This document shows, piece by piece, positions 40,683-49,831 of a stretch of 51,406 nt of DNA (position 1 is the stretch's first letter; each line of letters starts with the position of its first letter). The notes under the pieces were generated by a model, which was given only the letters and a program-made list of their open reading frames with translations, had not been told where the DNA came from and did not search any database. Origin of the DNA: Desulfoscipio geothermicus (lineage in GTDB: Bacteria; Bacillota; Desulfotomaculia; Desulfotomaculales; Desulfallaceae); the NCBI GenBank assembly GCA_016841645.1, contig JAENYS010000017.1, forward strand, positions 1 through 51,406, in the 5' to 3' direction. The position numbers and the translations under genes are program-made.

Positions 40683-40762
40683 GGTTTCTCTTGACGTTAT
40701 GGAGCCCCGGGTTTATAATGAATGCAAACAGCTGTTCTTAAATTTTAGCCGGGGGGACTTTT

Positions 40763-41041
40763 ATGCAGGCAAATGCAACCGTACGGCAAACCTATGGACG
40801 GCTGTTGGCCATAGTGTCGGAGATGGTCAACAAGCTGAAAACGGAGCCGGAAACTGATATCAAAGCAAACTTGGTTCTAATTACAAAGGTTGACAGCAAT
40901 GTAAGTTCTAAAAGCTTTATGGATAAGGTTATGTGCTACCTGGTAAAAGAAGAAACCATACCGGAGCAACTTATTGGTTATGGCGTTTGTGCTCTGGCCA
41001 TATTATACTTGCTGGGCAGTATGGCCCGCGCATTTATTTAA
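40763..41041 (+). CDS. Small membrane protein, unknown
   Basis: 92 aa. The N-terminal two thirds are soluble and helical (VRQTYGRLLAIVSEMVNKLK), and the C-terminus is one membrane segment (LIGYGVCALAILYLLGSMAR), so it is a C-tail-anchored protein. ATG 40763 follows CCGGGGGGAC. No family recognised. The next gene starts 31 bp downstream, so the two are probably an operon. Confidence 0.5.
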   Translation: MQANATVRQTYGRLLAIVSEMVNKLKTEPETDIKANLVLITKVDSNVSSKSFMDKVMCYLVKEETIPEQLIGYGVCALAILYLLGSMARAFI

Positions 41042-41072
41042 ATTAGGAAGACAGCGAGGGAGGAAGTTCAAG

Positions 41073-41804
41073 ATGCCTGCTAAGGATGAATTGCAACCGA
41101 TTGACGGGGCACGGATTGATGACCGGCAGTTTAATGAACAGCCTTGGTTGGCCAAACAATGGGCCGGGCAGGCGGAGGCCCCCGGTGATTTAGATGAAAG
41201 GGCTGCAATCTTGCTATGGTTGTCCCGGCTGCCCTTAAAAAAACAAGCGGTGGCTATTAGCGCTTGCTTCGACCGGGACAGGCTGTTGGAGCATTTACTG
41301 AACAGGGAGGAATTTGGCGCTGTTCTTAATTTGTTGTATAGCGATTTAGCCTGTTGGCTGCCGGATGTAAGCGAGTTTAATGATTTAAAATGGTTATTGT
41401 CCGGGCTGTTGCAGGTGAAAAAACAATCGGTTGGTAAAAAGGCCCGGGTGGTATTGCATACGCCGTCCGGCAGCCGGGCTTGGGAAAGCACTGCCATGCT
41501 GGGGGCGCTCATGGAAGATGCCCTTGGCGCTGCTGCTGCAGCCTGGGTGCGCTGTTTGTGCGGTCCCGGGGGGGGACACCGGGTGCTGGAAATTCCTTTG
41601 GCCTTTGCCGACCGGGAACTAGCGCAAGCGGTAATTAGTGAGCTGGTCCAGGACCCGCAGGCACTGACTCTGTTGATGGAGGATATGCGCCCGCAGCCGG
41701 CTGATATTGGGCTGTCCCCGGAGGAGTTTGTGGCGTTTCTGCAAAGAGGTGCTGAGGTCGTTCGGTATTGCCAACATACGATCACAAAAGGGGTCAGACC
41801 TTGA
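41073..41804 (+). CDS. Hypothetical protein with REP-encoded C-terminus
   Basis: 243 aa, not recognised. It is Leu/Ala-rich and helical (ERAAILLWLSRLPLKKQAVA, LLEHLLNREEFGAVLNLLYS), with no signal peptide. ATG 41073 has GAGGGAGGAAG upstream. The final residues GVRP and the TGA come from REP copy 11 (41790-41814), exactly as in the TudS-like gene. A long antisense frame over the same DNA is a shadow. Likely cotranscribed with the small membrane protein upstream. Confidence 0.55.
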   Translation: MPAKDELQPIDGARIDDRQFNEQPWLAKQWAGQAEAPGDLDERAAILLWLSRLPLKKQAVAISACFDRDRLLEHLLNREEFGAVLNLLYSDLACWLPDVSEFNDLKWLLSGLLQVKKQSVGKKARVVLHTPSGSRAWESTAMLGALMEDALGAAAAAWVRCLCGPGGGHRVLEIPLAFADRELAQAVISELVQDPQALTLLMEDMRPQPADIGLSPEEFVAFLQRGAEVVRYCQHTITKGVRP

Positions 41805-41814
41805 CAATTGACAC
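41790..41814 (+). repeat. REP copy 11 (solo or half REPIN)
   Basis: GGGGTCAGACC + TTGACAATTGACAC, followed by TGAACTTCGTG, the REPIN loop and the first bases of a lost second arm. GATCACAA occurs on both sides (about 41780 and 41824). Confidence 0.9.
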
Positions 41815-41835
41815 TGAACTTCGTGATCACAAGAC

Positions 41836-41893
41836 GGGGTCAGACCTTGACATTTGACACTGAACTTCGTGTCAAATGTCAAGGTCTGACCCC
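41836..41893. repeat. REPIN 3 (REP copies 12a/12b)
   Basis: Copies at 41836-41860 and 41869-41893, loop TGAACTTC. The palindrome extends outward by AAGAC/GTCTT to 41831-41898. It lies between the convergent hypothetical gene and typA, next to copy 11. Confidence 0.93.
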
Positions 41894-41921
41894 GTCTTGG
41901 TTGGCTGACCCCTTTCCTGCG

Positions 41922-43694
41922 CTACTGTTTGCGCATGCGCAGTGATTTGGGGGTTACCTCCAGCAGTTCGTCGTCAACGATAAATTCCATGCATTGCTCC
42001 AGGCTCATTAACCGGGGAGGTGTTAGCTTGGTTGAAACCTCTGAGGTGGAACTACGCATATTGGATAATTGTTTCTTCTTGCAGACATTGATGACCAAGT
42101 CCCCCGGCCTGGAGTTCTCACCTGCGATCATGCCCCGGTAGACCGGCACTCCGGGGCCGATAAACAATTCGCCTCGCTCCTGGGCATTTTCCAATCCGTA
42201 CGCAGTGGAATCGCCGTTTTCAAAGGCCACCAGCGAGCCTCTGGAACGCGTGTAAATTTCACCCTGATAAGGTGCGTAATGGTGAAAAGCATGGTGCATA
42301 ATACCCAGTCCCTTGGTGTCGGTCATGTATTCCGAGCGGTAGCCGAACAAGCCCCGGGTGGGTATGTGAAAAATTAGTCGTACCTGCCCGTTATCCTTGT
42401 GCTGCATGTTAATGATCTCGCTTTTGCGTGGTCCCAAGCGCTCCATGACTATTCCTACATATTCTTCCGGTATATCCAAAGTTAATTCCTCAACCGGTTC
42501 GCTTCTAACTCCGTCGATGATTCGCTCTACAACCTGCGGGCGAGATATCTCAAACTCATAGCCCTCCCGGCGTAAATTTTCAATTAGGATGGACAGGTGC
42601 AATTCCCCGCGGCCGGATACCAGAAATGTATCGGGTGTTTCAGAGGCAGCCACGCGCAGGCTGACGTCAGATTCCAGTTCTCGAAACAGCCTTTCACCCA
42701 GTTTGCGAGAGGTAACGTAAGTGCCCTCCCGGCCTGCAAAGGGGCTTTTATTAACGTGGAAGGCTATCGCCACAGTGGGTTCATCAATACTTATAAAATT
42801 CAGCGGCACCGGGTTTTCCGGGTCGGCAATGGTGTTGCCCACATTAATGTCTTCAAGGCCTGTTACCACTACAATGTCACCTGTTGTGGCTTCCTCCACG
42901 GGTATTTTTTTTAGCCCGCTAAAAATAAAAAGCCCGGAGACACGCTGGCGCTGCATTTCCCTGCCGGCTTTAAGTACGGCCACATCCTGCTTGAGTCTAA
43001 TGGTGCCGTTTTGAATGCGTCCTACGGCTTGCCGTCCCACGTACGTATCGTAATCAATCAGGGTGACGCCTAACTGCAGTGGCGCTTCAGGCTTTCCCTT
43101 TGGCGCGGGTATTCTTTCCGCGATCATGTCGAATAAAGGTTTTAAGTCCGAACCAGGGGTACCGGGGTCTAAAGTAGCTGTGCCGCTACGGGCATTGGTA
43201 TAGATTACCGGGAATTCCAACTGCGCGTCGCTGGCCTCCAGCTCAATAAATAAATCCAATACTTCATCGATAACTTCAGTTGGACGGGCGTGCAGCCGGT
43301 CAATTTTATTAATTACTACAATGGGAGCCAGGCCGGCCTCCAGCGCTTTGCGCAATACAAAGCGGGTCTGCGGCATGGGACCCTCAAAGGCGTCCACTAA
43401 TAGCAGTACCCCGTCCACCATCTGGACAATGCGTTCTACTTCGCCGCCAAAGTCGGCGTGGCCGGGGGTGTCCACGATATTAAGCTTGTATTGGCCGTAT
43501 TGCACAGCTGTATTCTTGGCCATAATGGTGATGCCCCGCTCCCGCTCCAAGTCGTTGCGGTCCATAACACGTTCCTCTACGACCTGCTTTTCGTGGAAAA
43601 CGCCGCTTTGTTTGAGCATGCCGTCCACCAGGGTTGTTTTGCCGTGGTCAACGTGGGCAATAATGGCTAAATTGCGAATCATGTTTTTATTCAT
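41922..43694 (-). CDS. typA: Translational GTPase TypA/BipA
   Basis: 590 aa, slightly shorter than most TypA. G1 is [12 protein letters not shown], the switch region has [15 protein letters not shown]3 is [15 protein letters not shown]4 is NKIDR. Elongation-factor-like domains II, III and V follow, with the TypA-specific C-terminal domain ([20 protein letters not shown]). It binds ribosomes and affects assembly and stress adaptation. The start ATG has AAAGGATA about 9 nt upstream on the minus strand. Two REP units lie just after its stop. Confidence 0.95.
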   Translation of the reverse strand: MNKNMIRNLAIIAHVDHGKTTLVDGMLKQSGVFHEKQVVEERVMDRNDLERERGITIMAKNTAVQYGQYKLNIVDTPGHADFGGEVERIVQMVDGVLLLVDAFEGPMPQTRFVLRKALEAGLAPIVVINKIDRLHARPTEVIDEVLDLFIELEASDAQLEFPVIYTNARSGTATLDPGTPGSDLKPLFDMIAERIPAPKGKPEAPLQLGVTLIDYDTYVGRQAVGRIQNGTIRLKQDVAVLKAGREMQRQRVSGLFIFSGLKKIPVEEATTGDIVVVTGLEDINVGNTIADPENPVPLNFISIDEPTVAIAFHVNKSPFAGREGTYVTSRKLGERLFRELESDVSLRVAASETPDTFLVSGRGELHLSILIENLRREGYEFEISRPQVVERIIDGVRSEPVEELTLDIPEEYVGIVMERLGPRKSEIINMQHKDNGQVRLIFHIPTRGLFGYRSEYMTDTKGLGIMHHAFHHYAPYQGEIYTRSRGSLVAFENGDSTAYGLENAQERGELFIGPGVPVYRGMIAGENSRPGDLVINVCKKKQLSNMRSSTSEVSTKLTPPRLMSLEQCMEFIVDDELLEVTPKSLRMRKQ

Positions 43695-43834
43695 GCTGTA
43701 TATCCTTTCCGGGCATCTTTCATTGGTTTACCTAAATGATATTACTCTTTTTTAGCATTTTTTTCAACAGGCAAGCAGTACGGCATACATTTTAGATGCA
43801 TCTTTATCAAAATGGAACGGAAATAAAGAATAAA

Positions 43835-43868
43835 AACTCTTGAAGCTGTTGCAACAACTTCAAGAGTT
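43835..43868 (-). terminator. Terminator of the beta-propeller gene
   Basis: AACTCTTGAAG (43835-43845) and CTTCAAGAGTT (43858-43868), perfect 11-bp stem, loop 12; on the minus strand it is followed by TTTTATTCTTT. Confidence 0.8.
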
Positions 43869-43887
43869 CAAATGTTCTCCTGTTGCC

Positions 43888-45975
43888 CTATAAAGTTATC
43901 TTCTTGATTTCGTTCAGGTTATCCAGCTTATACATTTTAAGTTGCTGCTCGGATATGGTATATAGCACATCTTCTATATATAACGAGCGGCTGACGGTGT
44001 CATAGTAACTTTCGCCGTTTTGGCTGACCCGGTGCTCCAGCTTGCCTTGCAGCTTGACGCCCTCTTCGGGGGAGATGGCAAATACATAAGCTCCCTGCCA
44101 TTCAGGGTAGTAGGGCAGCATGCGTTTTGTATCCATTGGCATGATGCGCCAGGTTGACCCGTAGCTAACCGGTATAACCAGCAGGTTCTTTTCCTTGCAG
44201 AACAATACCGCCCGGTGGTCGTGGCGTGCCGCTGAATCGGAATCATCTCGGTCTACCACGTACTTGGCTATTTCGCGGGGTGCTGCCGGGTTGGTCACAT
44301 CAAACAGGGCAATTTTTACGCCCTGCTCCTGGGTGGGCGGGGGTATAATCATGCTTTTTTCGGTAAGGGGCTGGGGTGCCGGTACCGTGGAAACCTCCCG
44401 GCCAATGCCAATTAAGTGGTTATCATCGTATGGCTGCAGGTAATTTGAATAACCCGGTATTTTAAGCTGACCCAGTAATTTGGGCTGCTGCGGGTTGGCC
44501 AGGTCGACCACAAACAACGGGTCGGTTTGCCGGAAGGTTACCAGGTAAGCCCGGTTGCCCATGAACCGAGCCGAGTAAATTCTTTCCGACGGGGCCAGGC
44601 CCAGCAACTGCCCGGCTATTTTCATTTTATCATCCAGTACATAAATATTGTTTCGGGTGGCGGGCGCAGTGGTGGACAAAAAACCCTCCGAGGTGGTAGC
44701 GATGCGGAAATAACCGTTATATTCATCCATAGAGAACTGGTTCAATACGCGCCCGTTTACTTCACCCTGGCCACGGTATTCCACTTGGCAGCCTAATAGT
44801 GCCATTTTATGAATGACGGTTTTGTTCCGCTCCCGGACCATATCCCGTTGGAATTTGTACATGATTTCCCTTATTTTTTCTTCCAGGGCAGCCGCTTGCC
44901 GGTAGTTCAAGCTGTTTAAGTGTTCCTCCAATATACTTTCGGCTTGCCGGGTCTTTTCTGCGTAGCCATGATCCGAATCCCGCACAGCTCTTATTTGCCG
45001 GGCGATATCAGCCGGTACGAGGTCAGCCAGTCCGTCCAGCAGCTTTTGGGTGTAGAGGGCGTAATCAGGCATTTTGTCGCCGGTCAGGTATAGGTGGCCG
45101 GTGGATGCAAATATGTTCTGAGAAGTACCGGTTAAAAATGTTTTGCTTTGCACCTGATCGGCATTATCTTGCATATTTAAAGACAGTATCAGCGTATAAT
45201 TGTAGGCATTATCCGGGCTATTGAAATAGTGGATGCTTGAGACGGCAATGGTACGCTCCTGGCCGTCGATGATTAGCTTGGGCAATACCACTTTATTTTG
45301 CTTGCTAGCCGGTTCGTAGCGGTAAGCGGGGGTGTGTACCACCGCGTACACGTCCGAGCCAATCATCCGCGAGGTGAGGTAATAACCGCTGCATTTTACT
45401 TCCTTGACCAGCACAGGCTTTTCCCGGTTGGCCACTCTATATTTGTGCATGAACATCAGGTCTTTTTCCGGGCTGCAACCGAAAACCACCAGCGTGTCGC
45501 CGTTAATAAAAGCTTCCACGGGCTGCCCTTTAAAATGTATTGTGGACAGTTTCTTACTCTTCGCAGCCGGGTAAGCTTTAATAATAGATAGCTTTTGGCT
45601 GCTAATTATATACAGGTATTCACCGTCTGTTTTCACCTTGTCTGCTTCGTCCACGCCCTGTACTTGGTTGTTTGTGCCGGAGTAGTCGGATGCACCGGCG
45701 TCGCGGGCGGTCTTCTGATTGGCCGTATTGTTCTTAAGCACGGCTTCGGGAGCAGCCGCAACCGCGCGGTCTTCAATGGCTGCTCCGTAGCCCATGGCAA
45801 ACTGGCGGGCCAGCCGGGTATTTTGCCCAATATAATTTACCAGTTCCTCGTAGCTTTTAAACGTGGCCGGCTCTGCAGCCGCTGATTGGCTCGTCCCGGC
45901 AGAGAACCCTGCCAGCAAAACGATCATTGCCGTCAGCACGGCCAGCAAGCCGTACCAGACCTTCCGTAACGACAT
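43888..45975 (-). CDS. Secreted beta-propeller domain protein (PF09826 type)
   Basis: 695 aa. A signal peptide (WYGLLAVLTAMIVLLAGFSA) is followed by the family's opening block YSGTNNQVQGVDEADKVKTD and GEYLYIISSQKLSIIKAYPA, and by repeated strands ending in YVFAISPEEGVKLQGKLEH. A helical stretch in the middle (about residues 330-395) interrupts the propeller. Exported proteins of this family are common in Firmicutes and archaea; function is unknown, perhaps protein binding at the surface. I use the second in-frame ATG (45975) because AAGGAGG lies 8 nt upstream; the first is only 2 nt from it. Confidence 0.85.
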   Translation of the reverse strand: MSLRKVWYGLLAVLTAMIVLLAGFSAGTSQSAAAEPATFKSYEELVNYIGQNTRLARQFAMGYGAAIEDRAVAAAPEAVLKNNTANQKTARDAGASDYSGTNNQVQGVDEADKVKTDGEYLYIISSQKLSIIKAYPAAKSKKLSTIHFKGQPVEAFINGDTLVVFGCSPEKDLMFMHKYRVANREKPVLVKEVKCSGYYLTSRMIGSDVYAVVHTPAYRYEPASKQNKVVLPKLIIDGQERTIAVSSIHYFNSPDNAYNYTLILSLNMQDNADQVQSKTFLTGTSQNIFASTGHLYLTGDKMPDYALYTQKLLDGLADLVPADIARQIRAVRDSDHGYAEKTRQAESILEEHLNSLNYRQAAALEEKIREIMYKFQRDMVRERNKTVIHKMALLGCQVEYRGQGEVNGRVLNQFSMDEYNGYFRIATTSEGFLSTTAPATRNNIYVLDDKMKIAGQLLGLAPSERIYSARFMGNRAYLVTFRQTDPLFVVDLANPQQPKLLGQLKIPGYSNYLQPYDDNHLIGIGREVSTVPAPQPLTEKSMIIPPPTQEQGVKIALFDVTNPAAPREIAKYVVDRDDSDSAARHDHRAVLFCKEKNLLVIPVSYGSTWRIMPMDTKRMLPYYPEWQGAYVFAISPEEGVKLQGKLEHRVSQNGESYYDTVSRSLYIEDVLYTISEQQLKMYKLDNLNEIKKITL

Positions 45976-46143
45976 AATCATTACCTCCTTATTTATGTGC
46001 TTTTACATGCTGACGAGAGCGGTGGGAAAAAGTTCCCCTGGTACCGCCGGTACTGTGCGTATAAAGTTGTATGATGAGCGGAACTTTCTACTTTATTTAA
46101 CATAAAATAATATAACTAGTCAGTTATAAGGAGGGGAAATCCA

Positions 46144-47238
46144 GTGTCCGTTCATTTAATCAAAAACGGCGATACCCCGGCCCGGATAGCCGGCCGGTAT
46201 GGTATTCCTGAGCGGTGGCTTTATAAAGCCAATGATTATTTTGATTTTGACGATATTAAGCCAGGCCGGCGGGTATATATTCCTGAATATGAATACGACT
46301 ATTACGACTACCCCAGAGAATGGGGTCGGCATAAGTACTACGATGGTATACGTTATGACATTCGGACCGGGCGCAAGCATTTTCGCCCCGGGGAAAATGT
46401 GTCCATCATATTCAGTTATTGCAACCTGTCCGATAAACCCAAAAGACTTCGCTATGATGACGCCCGTTTATTCGATTTTAAATGCTTGCGTAGCGGAAGA
46501 GATATCTGGCGATGGTCTGAAAAAAATAAATATAGTTACGGCGGCCGAAGCATGCTGCTCCAGCCGGGGGAATGCCGCACTTATAATGGATATTGGGATT
46601 TATGCGACCGGGAGGGCTATCATGTGAAGCCCGGTTCATATATACTCAGAGCGCATGACCTGTCGCGGGAGTTAAGGAATCAATTTGTGGATACAGGGTT
46701 GGAGGTGCTCAAATCCAATGATCAAAGTATGATTATTTCGGGGAATGACACTTGCTCTAAGTCCAATATGTTGATTAATCCCAGCCTGGATATGTGGACT
46801 GATAGCAGCACACCGGCAGGGTGGTCGGCCCAAAATGTTAACAGGGCAACCCAGGAACGTTCCGGCAGGTATGCGGCCGAGTTGGGCGCACGGCCTATAG
46901 ACCAGGCGCTGCTTGCTCAGATTATTGGCGCTGCTCCCGGCCGGTCTTACCGAGTTTCTTTTTGGGCGATGGAGGTTGTGCGCACAGGTAATAATAATAA
47001 TTTTGACCTGGAGGTTACCGTACACTCTCTGGATCAGCAAGGTCGCCAAATCGGCCGGGTAGGTTCGGTTTTTAAACCCGATCGGTTGCCCGGCAATGCC
47101 TACCGGCAGTATTCCTTTGAAACGGGCCGGCTGCCCGCGAGCACTAAAGGCCTCCAATTGCGGTTTGTATTCCGGCCCCGGTCCGGAAATACAAATAAGG
47201 TAAGGATAGAAGATGTGGAATTGACCTGCCTTAATTAA
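46144..47238 (+). CDS. LysM-BsuPI protein with C-terminal beta-sandwich
   Basis: 364 aa. An N-terminal LysM (HLIKNGDTPARIAGRYGIPE, residues about 4-48), a Tyr/Asp-rich linker, a BsuPI-type intracellular proteinase inhibitor domain (about 70-190: HFRPGENVSIIFSYCNLSDK through VKPGSYILRAHD) and a C-terminal carbohydrate-binding-like domain (LINPSLDMWTDSSTPAGWSA). No signal peptide is visible, so LysM may act in the spore or in a non-classical way. The GTG start has AAGGAGGGG upstream. The C-terminal fold resembles the sandwich domains at 14407-15636. Confidence 0.78.
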   Translation: MSVHLIKNGDTPARIAGRYGIPERWLYKANDYFDFDDIKPGRRVYIPEYEYDYYDYPREWGRHKYYDGIRYDIRTGRKHFRPGENVSIIFSYCNLSDKPKRLRYDDARLFDFKCLRSGRDIWRWSEKNKYSYGGRSMLLQPGECRTYNGYWDLCDREGYHVKPGSYILRAHDLSRELRNQFVDTGLEVLKSNDQSMIISGNDTCSKSNMLINPSLDMWTDSSTPAGWSAQNVNRATQERSGRYAAELGARPIDQALLAQIIGAAPGRSYRVSFWAMEVVRTGNNNNFDLEVTVHSLDQQGRQIGRVGSVFKPDRLPGNAYRQYSFETGRLPASTKGLQLRFVFRPRSGNTNKVRIEDVELTCLN

Positions 47239-47252
47239 CGTAATTTAAATAA

Positions 47253-47293
47253 AAACCCGCAGTAATGTTAACTTGACACGGCGGGTTTATTTT
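47253..47293 (+). terminator. Terminator after the BsuPI gene
   Basis: AAACCCGC (47253-47260) pairs with GCGGGTTT (47281-47288), loop 20 nt, followed by ATTTTTGC. Confidence 0.6.
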
Positions 47294-47438
47294 TGCTTTT
47301 ACTAAACAATAAATGTGGGCATGGATGTCCAATAAAAACTAAAAATTTTTTATCAAGTTACAAAATTCGATTAAATCCCCAAAGGTAACTTGGACAGTAA
47401 TGTGTAATTACCCAAGTATCGGGGGGGGGAAACCGAAT

Positions 47439-49706
47439 ATGAAAAACCCATATTTTCAGTTCACTTTTCGTATATGCACACTTTATGCCGTTTTCGGCAT
47501 TTTATGGCTAATATTATCAGATTACCTGATTTATTTGCTTGCAGACAATCAACAACAGATAATGCGAGTGTATACATACAGGGGCTGGATTTTTGTTGTT
47601 ATCACCAGCTTTCTGTTGTATGTTATATTGTGCCGCTCTTTGCAGGTTCGCGAACAGGCGGAAAAAGCTCTCCGGGAATCGAAAGACAAATACCGTACTG
47701 TTTTTGAAACCACCGGCAGCGCTACAATGATTGTTGAGGAAGATGCCATAATGTCCTTAGTTAATGCCGAATTTGAAAAACTTTTCGGTTATACTAAAAA
47801 GGAATTGGAAGGTAATAAAAGCTTGATTGAACTTCTTGTAGAAGAGGATAAGGAAAGAATAAGAGAGTTTCATCGCATACGAATGATTGACCCGAGCGCT
47901 GCGTTAAGGAACTATGAGGCACGGCTTATGGATAAACAAGGTAATATTAGAGATGTCATTTTAACTGTGTCCATGATTCCGCGGACCAAGAAAAGAGTGG
48001 TCTCCCTTTTGGATATCACTGAACGAAAACAATTGGAGAATAAATTAAAAAAACAACACGACCGTCTCGATGAATTGGTAAAAGAGCGTACGGCCGAATT
48101 ACAGCAGGAAATTATTGAGCGCAAAAGGGCGGAGCAGGAAATAAAATATAGATTAGAATTTGAAAAACTTATCACCACTATATCAACCAAATTTATTAAC
48201 CTTGCGCCAAATGAAATTGACAGTGGTATAAAAAATGCTCTACGGAAAATCGGACAGTTTGCCAATATGGATCGTTGCTACGTTATATTGTTGTCGGAAA
48301 ATAGAAAAATGCTGAATAATATCTATGAGTGGTGCGCCGGCGGAGTCGAACTGCAAATGGAGAAATGGCAGGGGATATCCATTGATGATATCCCGTGGTG
48401 GATGGAGAAACTTAGCCGTCTGGAAAACATATCGTGTTATAGAGTTGTCGATCTGCCGCCCGAGGCATACGCGGAAAGAGAAATCCTGATGGCGCAGAAT
48501 GTTAAATCAATAGTAGCGGTTCCGTTAATCTATGGCAAGTCGCTTTTGGGTTTTCTTGGCTTTCAAGCAGTGCGGGCAGAGAAAAATTGGTCGGAGGAAG
48601 TTATTGCGCTGCTCAAAATAGTAGGGGAAATTGTTGTTAATGCGCTGGAACACAAGTGGGCGGAGCAGACGTTGGCGGAAAGTGAGGAGCGCTACCGGGG
48701 GATGGTCGATCTGTCACCTGAAGCGATTGCGGTGCTTAGTGAAGGCAAGATTGTTTTTGTAAATAATACGGCTGCAAAACTTTCCGGGTTAAATAGCCCA
48801 AGAGACATGATTGGGAAGCCATTGTTGGAATATGTTCACCCGGATTTTCGAAAAATAGCCAATGAACAGGCATGGCAGGCGCTGGAAAAGGGGAGCACCA
48901 CTCTATTTATTGAAATGAAGTGGATTCGGAATGATGAGACAGTCCGGGATGTGGAGACAGCGGTAGTTCCATTGACCTTGTCAGGAAAACCGGCGGTGCA
49001 AGTTGTGATTCGTGACATCACCGAGCGTAAACAATTAGAACAGGAAATGGCCCGTCTGGACCGGTTGAACCTGGTCGGAGAAATGGCGGCCGGTATCGCC
49101 CATGAGGTCAGAAATCCCATGACTACCGTGCGCGGTTTCTTACAATTATTTAGGGGTAAAAAAGAGTTTACTCAATCCAGGGAATATCTTGATATGATGA
49201 TTAAAGAACTTGATATGGCTAATTCAATTATTTCAGAATATCTTGCACTCGCTAAAAACAAAGCTGTAAATCTGAAGGTGCAAAGCCTCAACTCCATAAT
49301 TGAAGCCCTATTTCCGCTAGTTCAGGCAGATGCCATGCTTGCCGATAAATACGTTCAAATTGAACTGGGGGATATTCCCGATATTTTTTTAGACAAGAAA
49401 GAAATTAACCAACTAATGCTAAACTTTGTTCGTAACGGCTTAGAAGCTATGTCTGCCGGTGGGAGTGTGACCATAAGGACTTTCCTGGATGACGAAGCGG
49501 TAGTTTTGGCGGTGCAGGATCAGGGTAAAGGGATGGAACCTGAAGTACTTAATAAACTAGGGACCCCTTTTTTTACTACCAAAGATAACGGGACAGGCTT
49601 GGGGATGGCTGTTTGCTACAGCATTGCCGCCAGGCATAAGGCAACCATTAATGTACAAACAAGCCCTCAAGGGACAACTTTTTCTGTGCGATTTAAATGC
49701 GTATAA
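47439..49706 (+). CDS. PAS-GAF-PAS sensor histidine kinase, sporulation-kinase-like
   Basis: 755 aa. Two membrane segments (about residues 8-30 and 48-68) are followed by a PAS domain (KYRTVFETTGSATMIVEEDA), a coiled coil (LKKQHDRLDELVKERTAELQ), a GAF domain (CYVILLSENRKM, KSIVAVPLIYGKSLLGFLGF), a second PAS (YRGMVDLSPEAIAVLSEGKI), then HisKA with phospho-acceptor H555 in AAGIAHEVRNPMTTVRGFLQ, and an ATPase domain (NFVRNGLEAMS, GTPFFTTKDNGTGLGMAVCY). The H-box with GFLQLF resembles the Kin sensor kinases that feed Spo0F/Spo0A. No response regulator lies beside it, consistent with an orphan sporulation kinase. The start is ATG 47439 after a G-rich site. Confidence 0.9.
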   Translation: MKNPYFQFTFRICTLYAVFGILWLILSDYLIYLLADNQQQIMRVYTYRGWIFVVITSFLLYVILCRSLQVREQAEKALRESKDKYRTVFETTGSATMIVEEDAIMSLVNAEFEKLFGYTKKELEGNKSLIELLVEEDKERIREFHRIRMIDPSAALRNYEARLMDKQGNIRDVILTVSMIPRTKKRVVSLLDITERKQLENKLKKQHDRLDELVKERTAELQQEIIERKRAEQEIKYRLEFEKLITTISTKFINLAPNEIDSGIKNALRKIGQFANMDRCYVILLSENRKMLNNIYEWCAGGVELQMEKWQGISIDDIPWWMEKLSRLENISCYRVVDLPPEAYAEREILMAQNVKSIVAVPLIYGKSLLGFLGFQAVRAEKNWSEEVIALLKIVGEIVVNALEHKWAEQTLAESEERYRGMVDLSPEAIAVLSEGKIVFVNNTAAKLSGLNSPRDMIGKPLLEYVHPDFRKIANEQAWQALEKGSTTLFIEMKWIRNDETVRDVETAVVPLTLSGKPAVQVVIRDITERKQLEQEMARLDRLNLVGEMAAGIAHEVRNPMTTVRGFLQLFRGKKEFTQSREYLDMMIKELDMANSIISEYLALAKNKAVNLKVQSLNSIIEALFPLVQADAMLADKYVQIELGDIPDIFLDKKEINQLMLNFVRNGLEAMSAGGSVTIRTFLDDEAVVLAVQDQGKGMEPEVLNKLGTPFFTTKDNGTGLGMAVCYSIAARHKATINVQTSPQGTTFSVRFKCV

Positions 49707-49745
49707 AGGCTATTTTTGTAAACCTAAAATTTCGCCAACCCGACC

Positions 49746-49812
49746 TGTCAACAGACAGCAAAGAACTGTCACTTTTGCAGCCTGTTGACACTATTTTTTA
49801 TAAGTGTAAAAT
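49746..49812 (+). promoter_or_regulatory. MFS promoter with inverted repeat over the -35
   Basis: TTGACA (49785-49790), 16 bp, TAAAAT (49807-49812). TGTCAACAG (49746-49754) and CTGTTGACA (49782-49790) form a perfect 9-bp inverted repeat whose right arm covers the -35, a plausible repressor operator. Confidence 0.6.
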
Positions 49813-49831
49813 GTGTTTGGGGGTAGGTGGG

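Noticed and set aside
41003-41830. A 275-codon minus-strand frame over the 41073 gene
   Set aside because: It begins inside REP DNA, lacks a ribosome site, and has low-complexity Ser/Arg composition typical of a shadow frame; the plus-strand gene has GAGGGAGG and a sensible start.
6452-41893. The recurring 25-bp sequence as a CRISPR repeat
   Set aside because: Copies are kilobases apart, in both orientations, often palindromic pairs, with no regular spacers and no cas genes; a RAYT gene explains them better.
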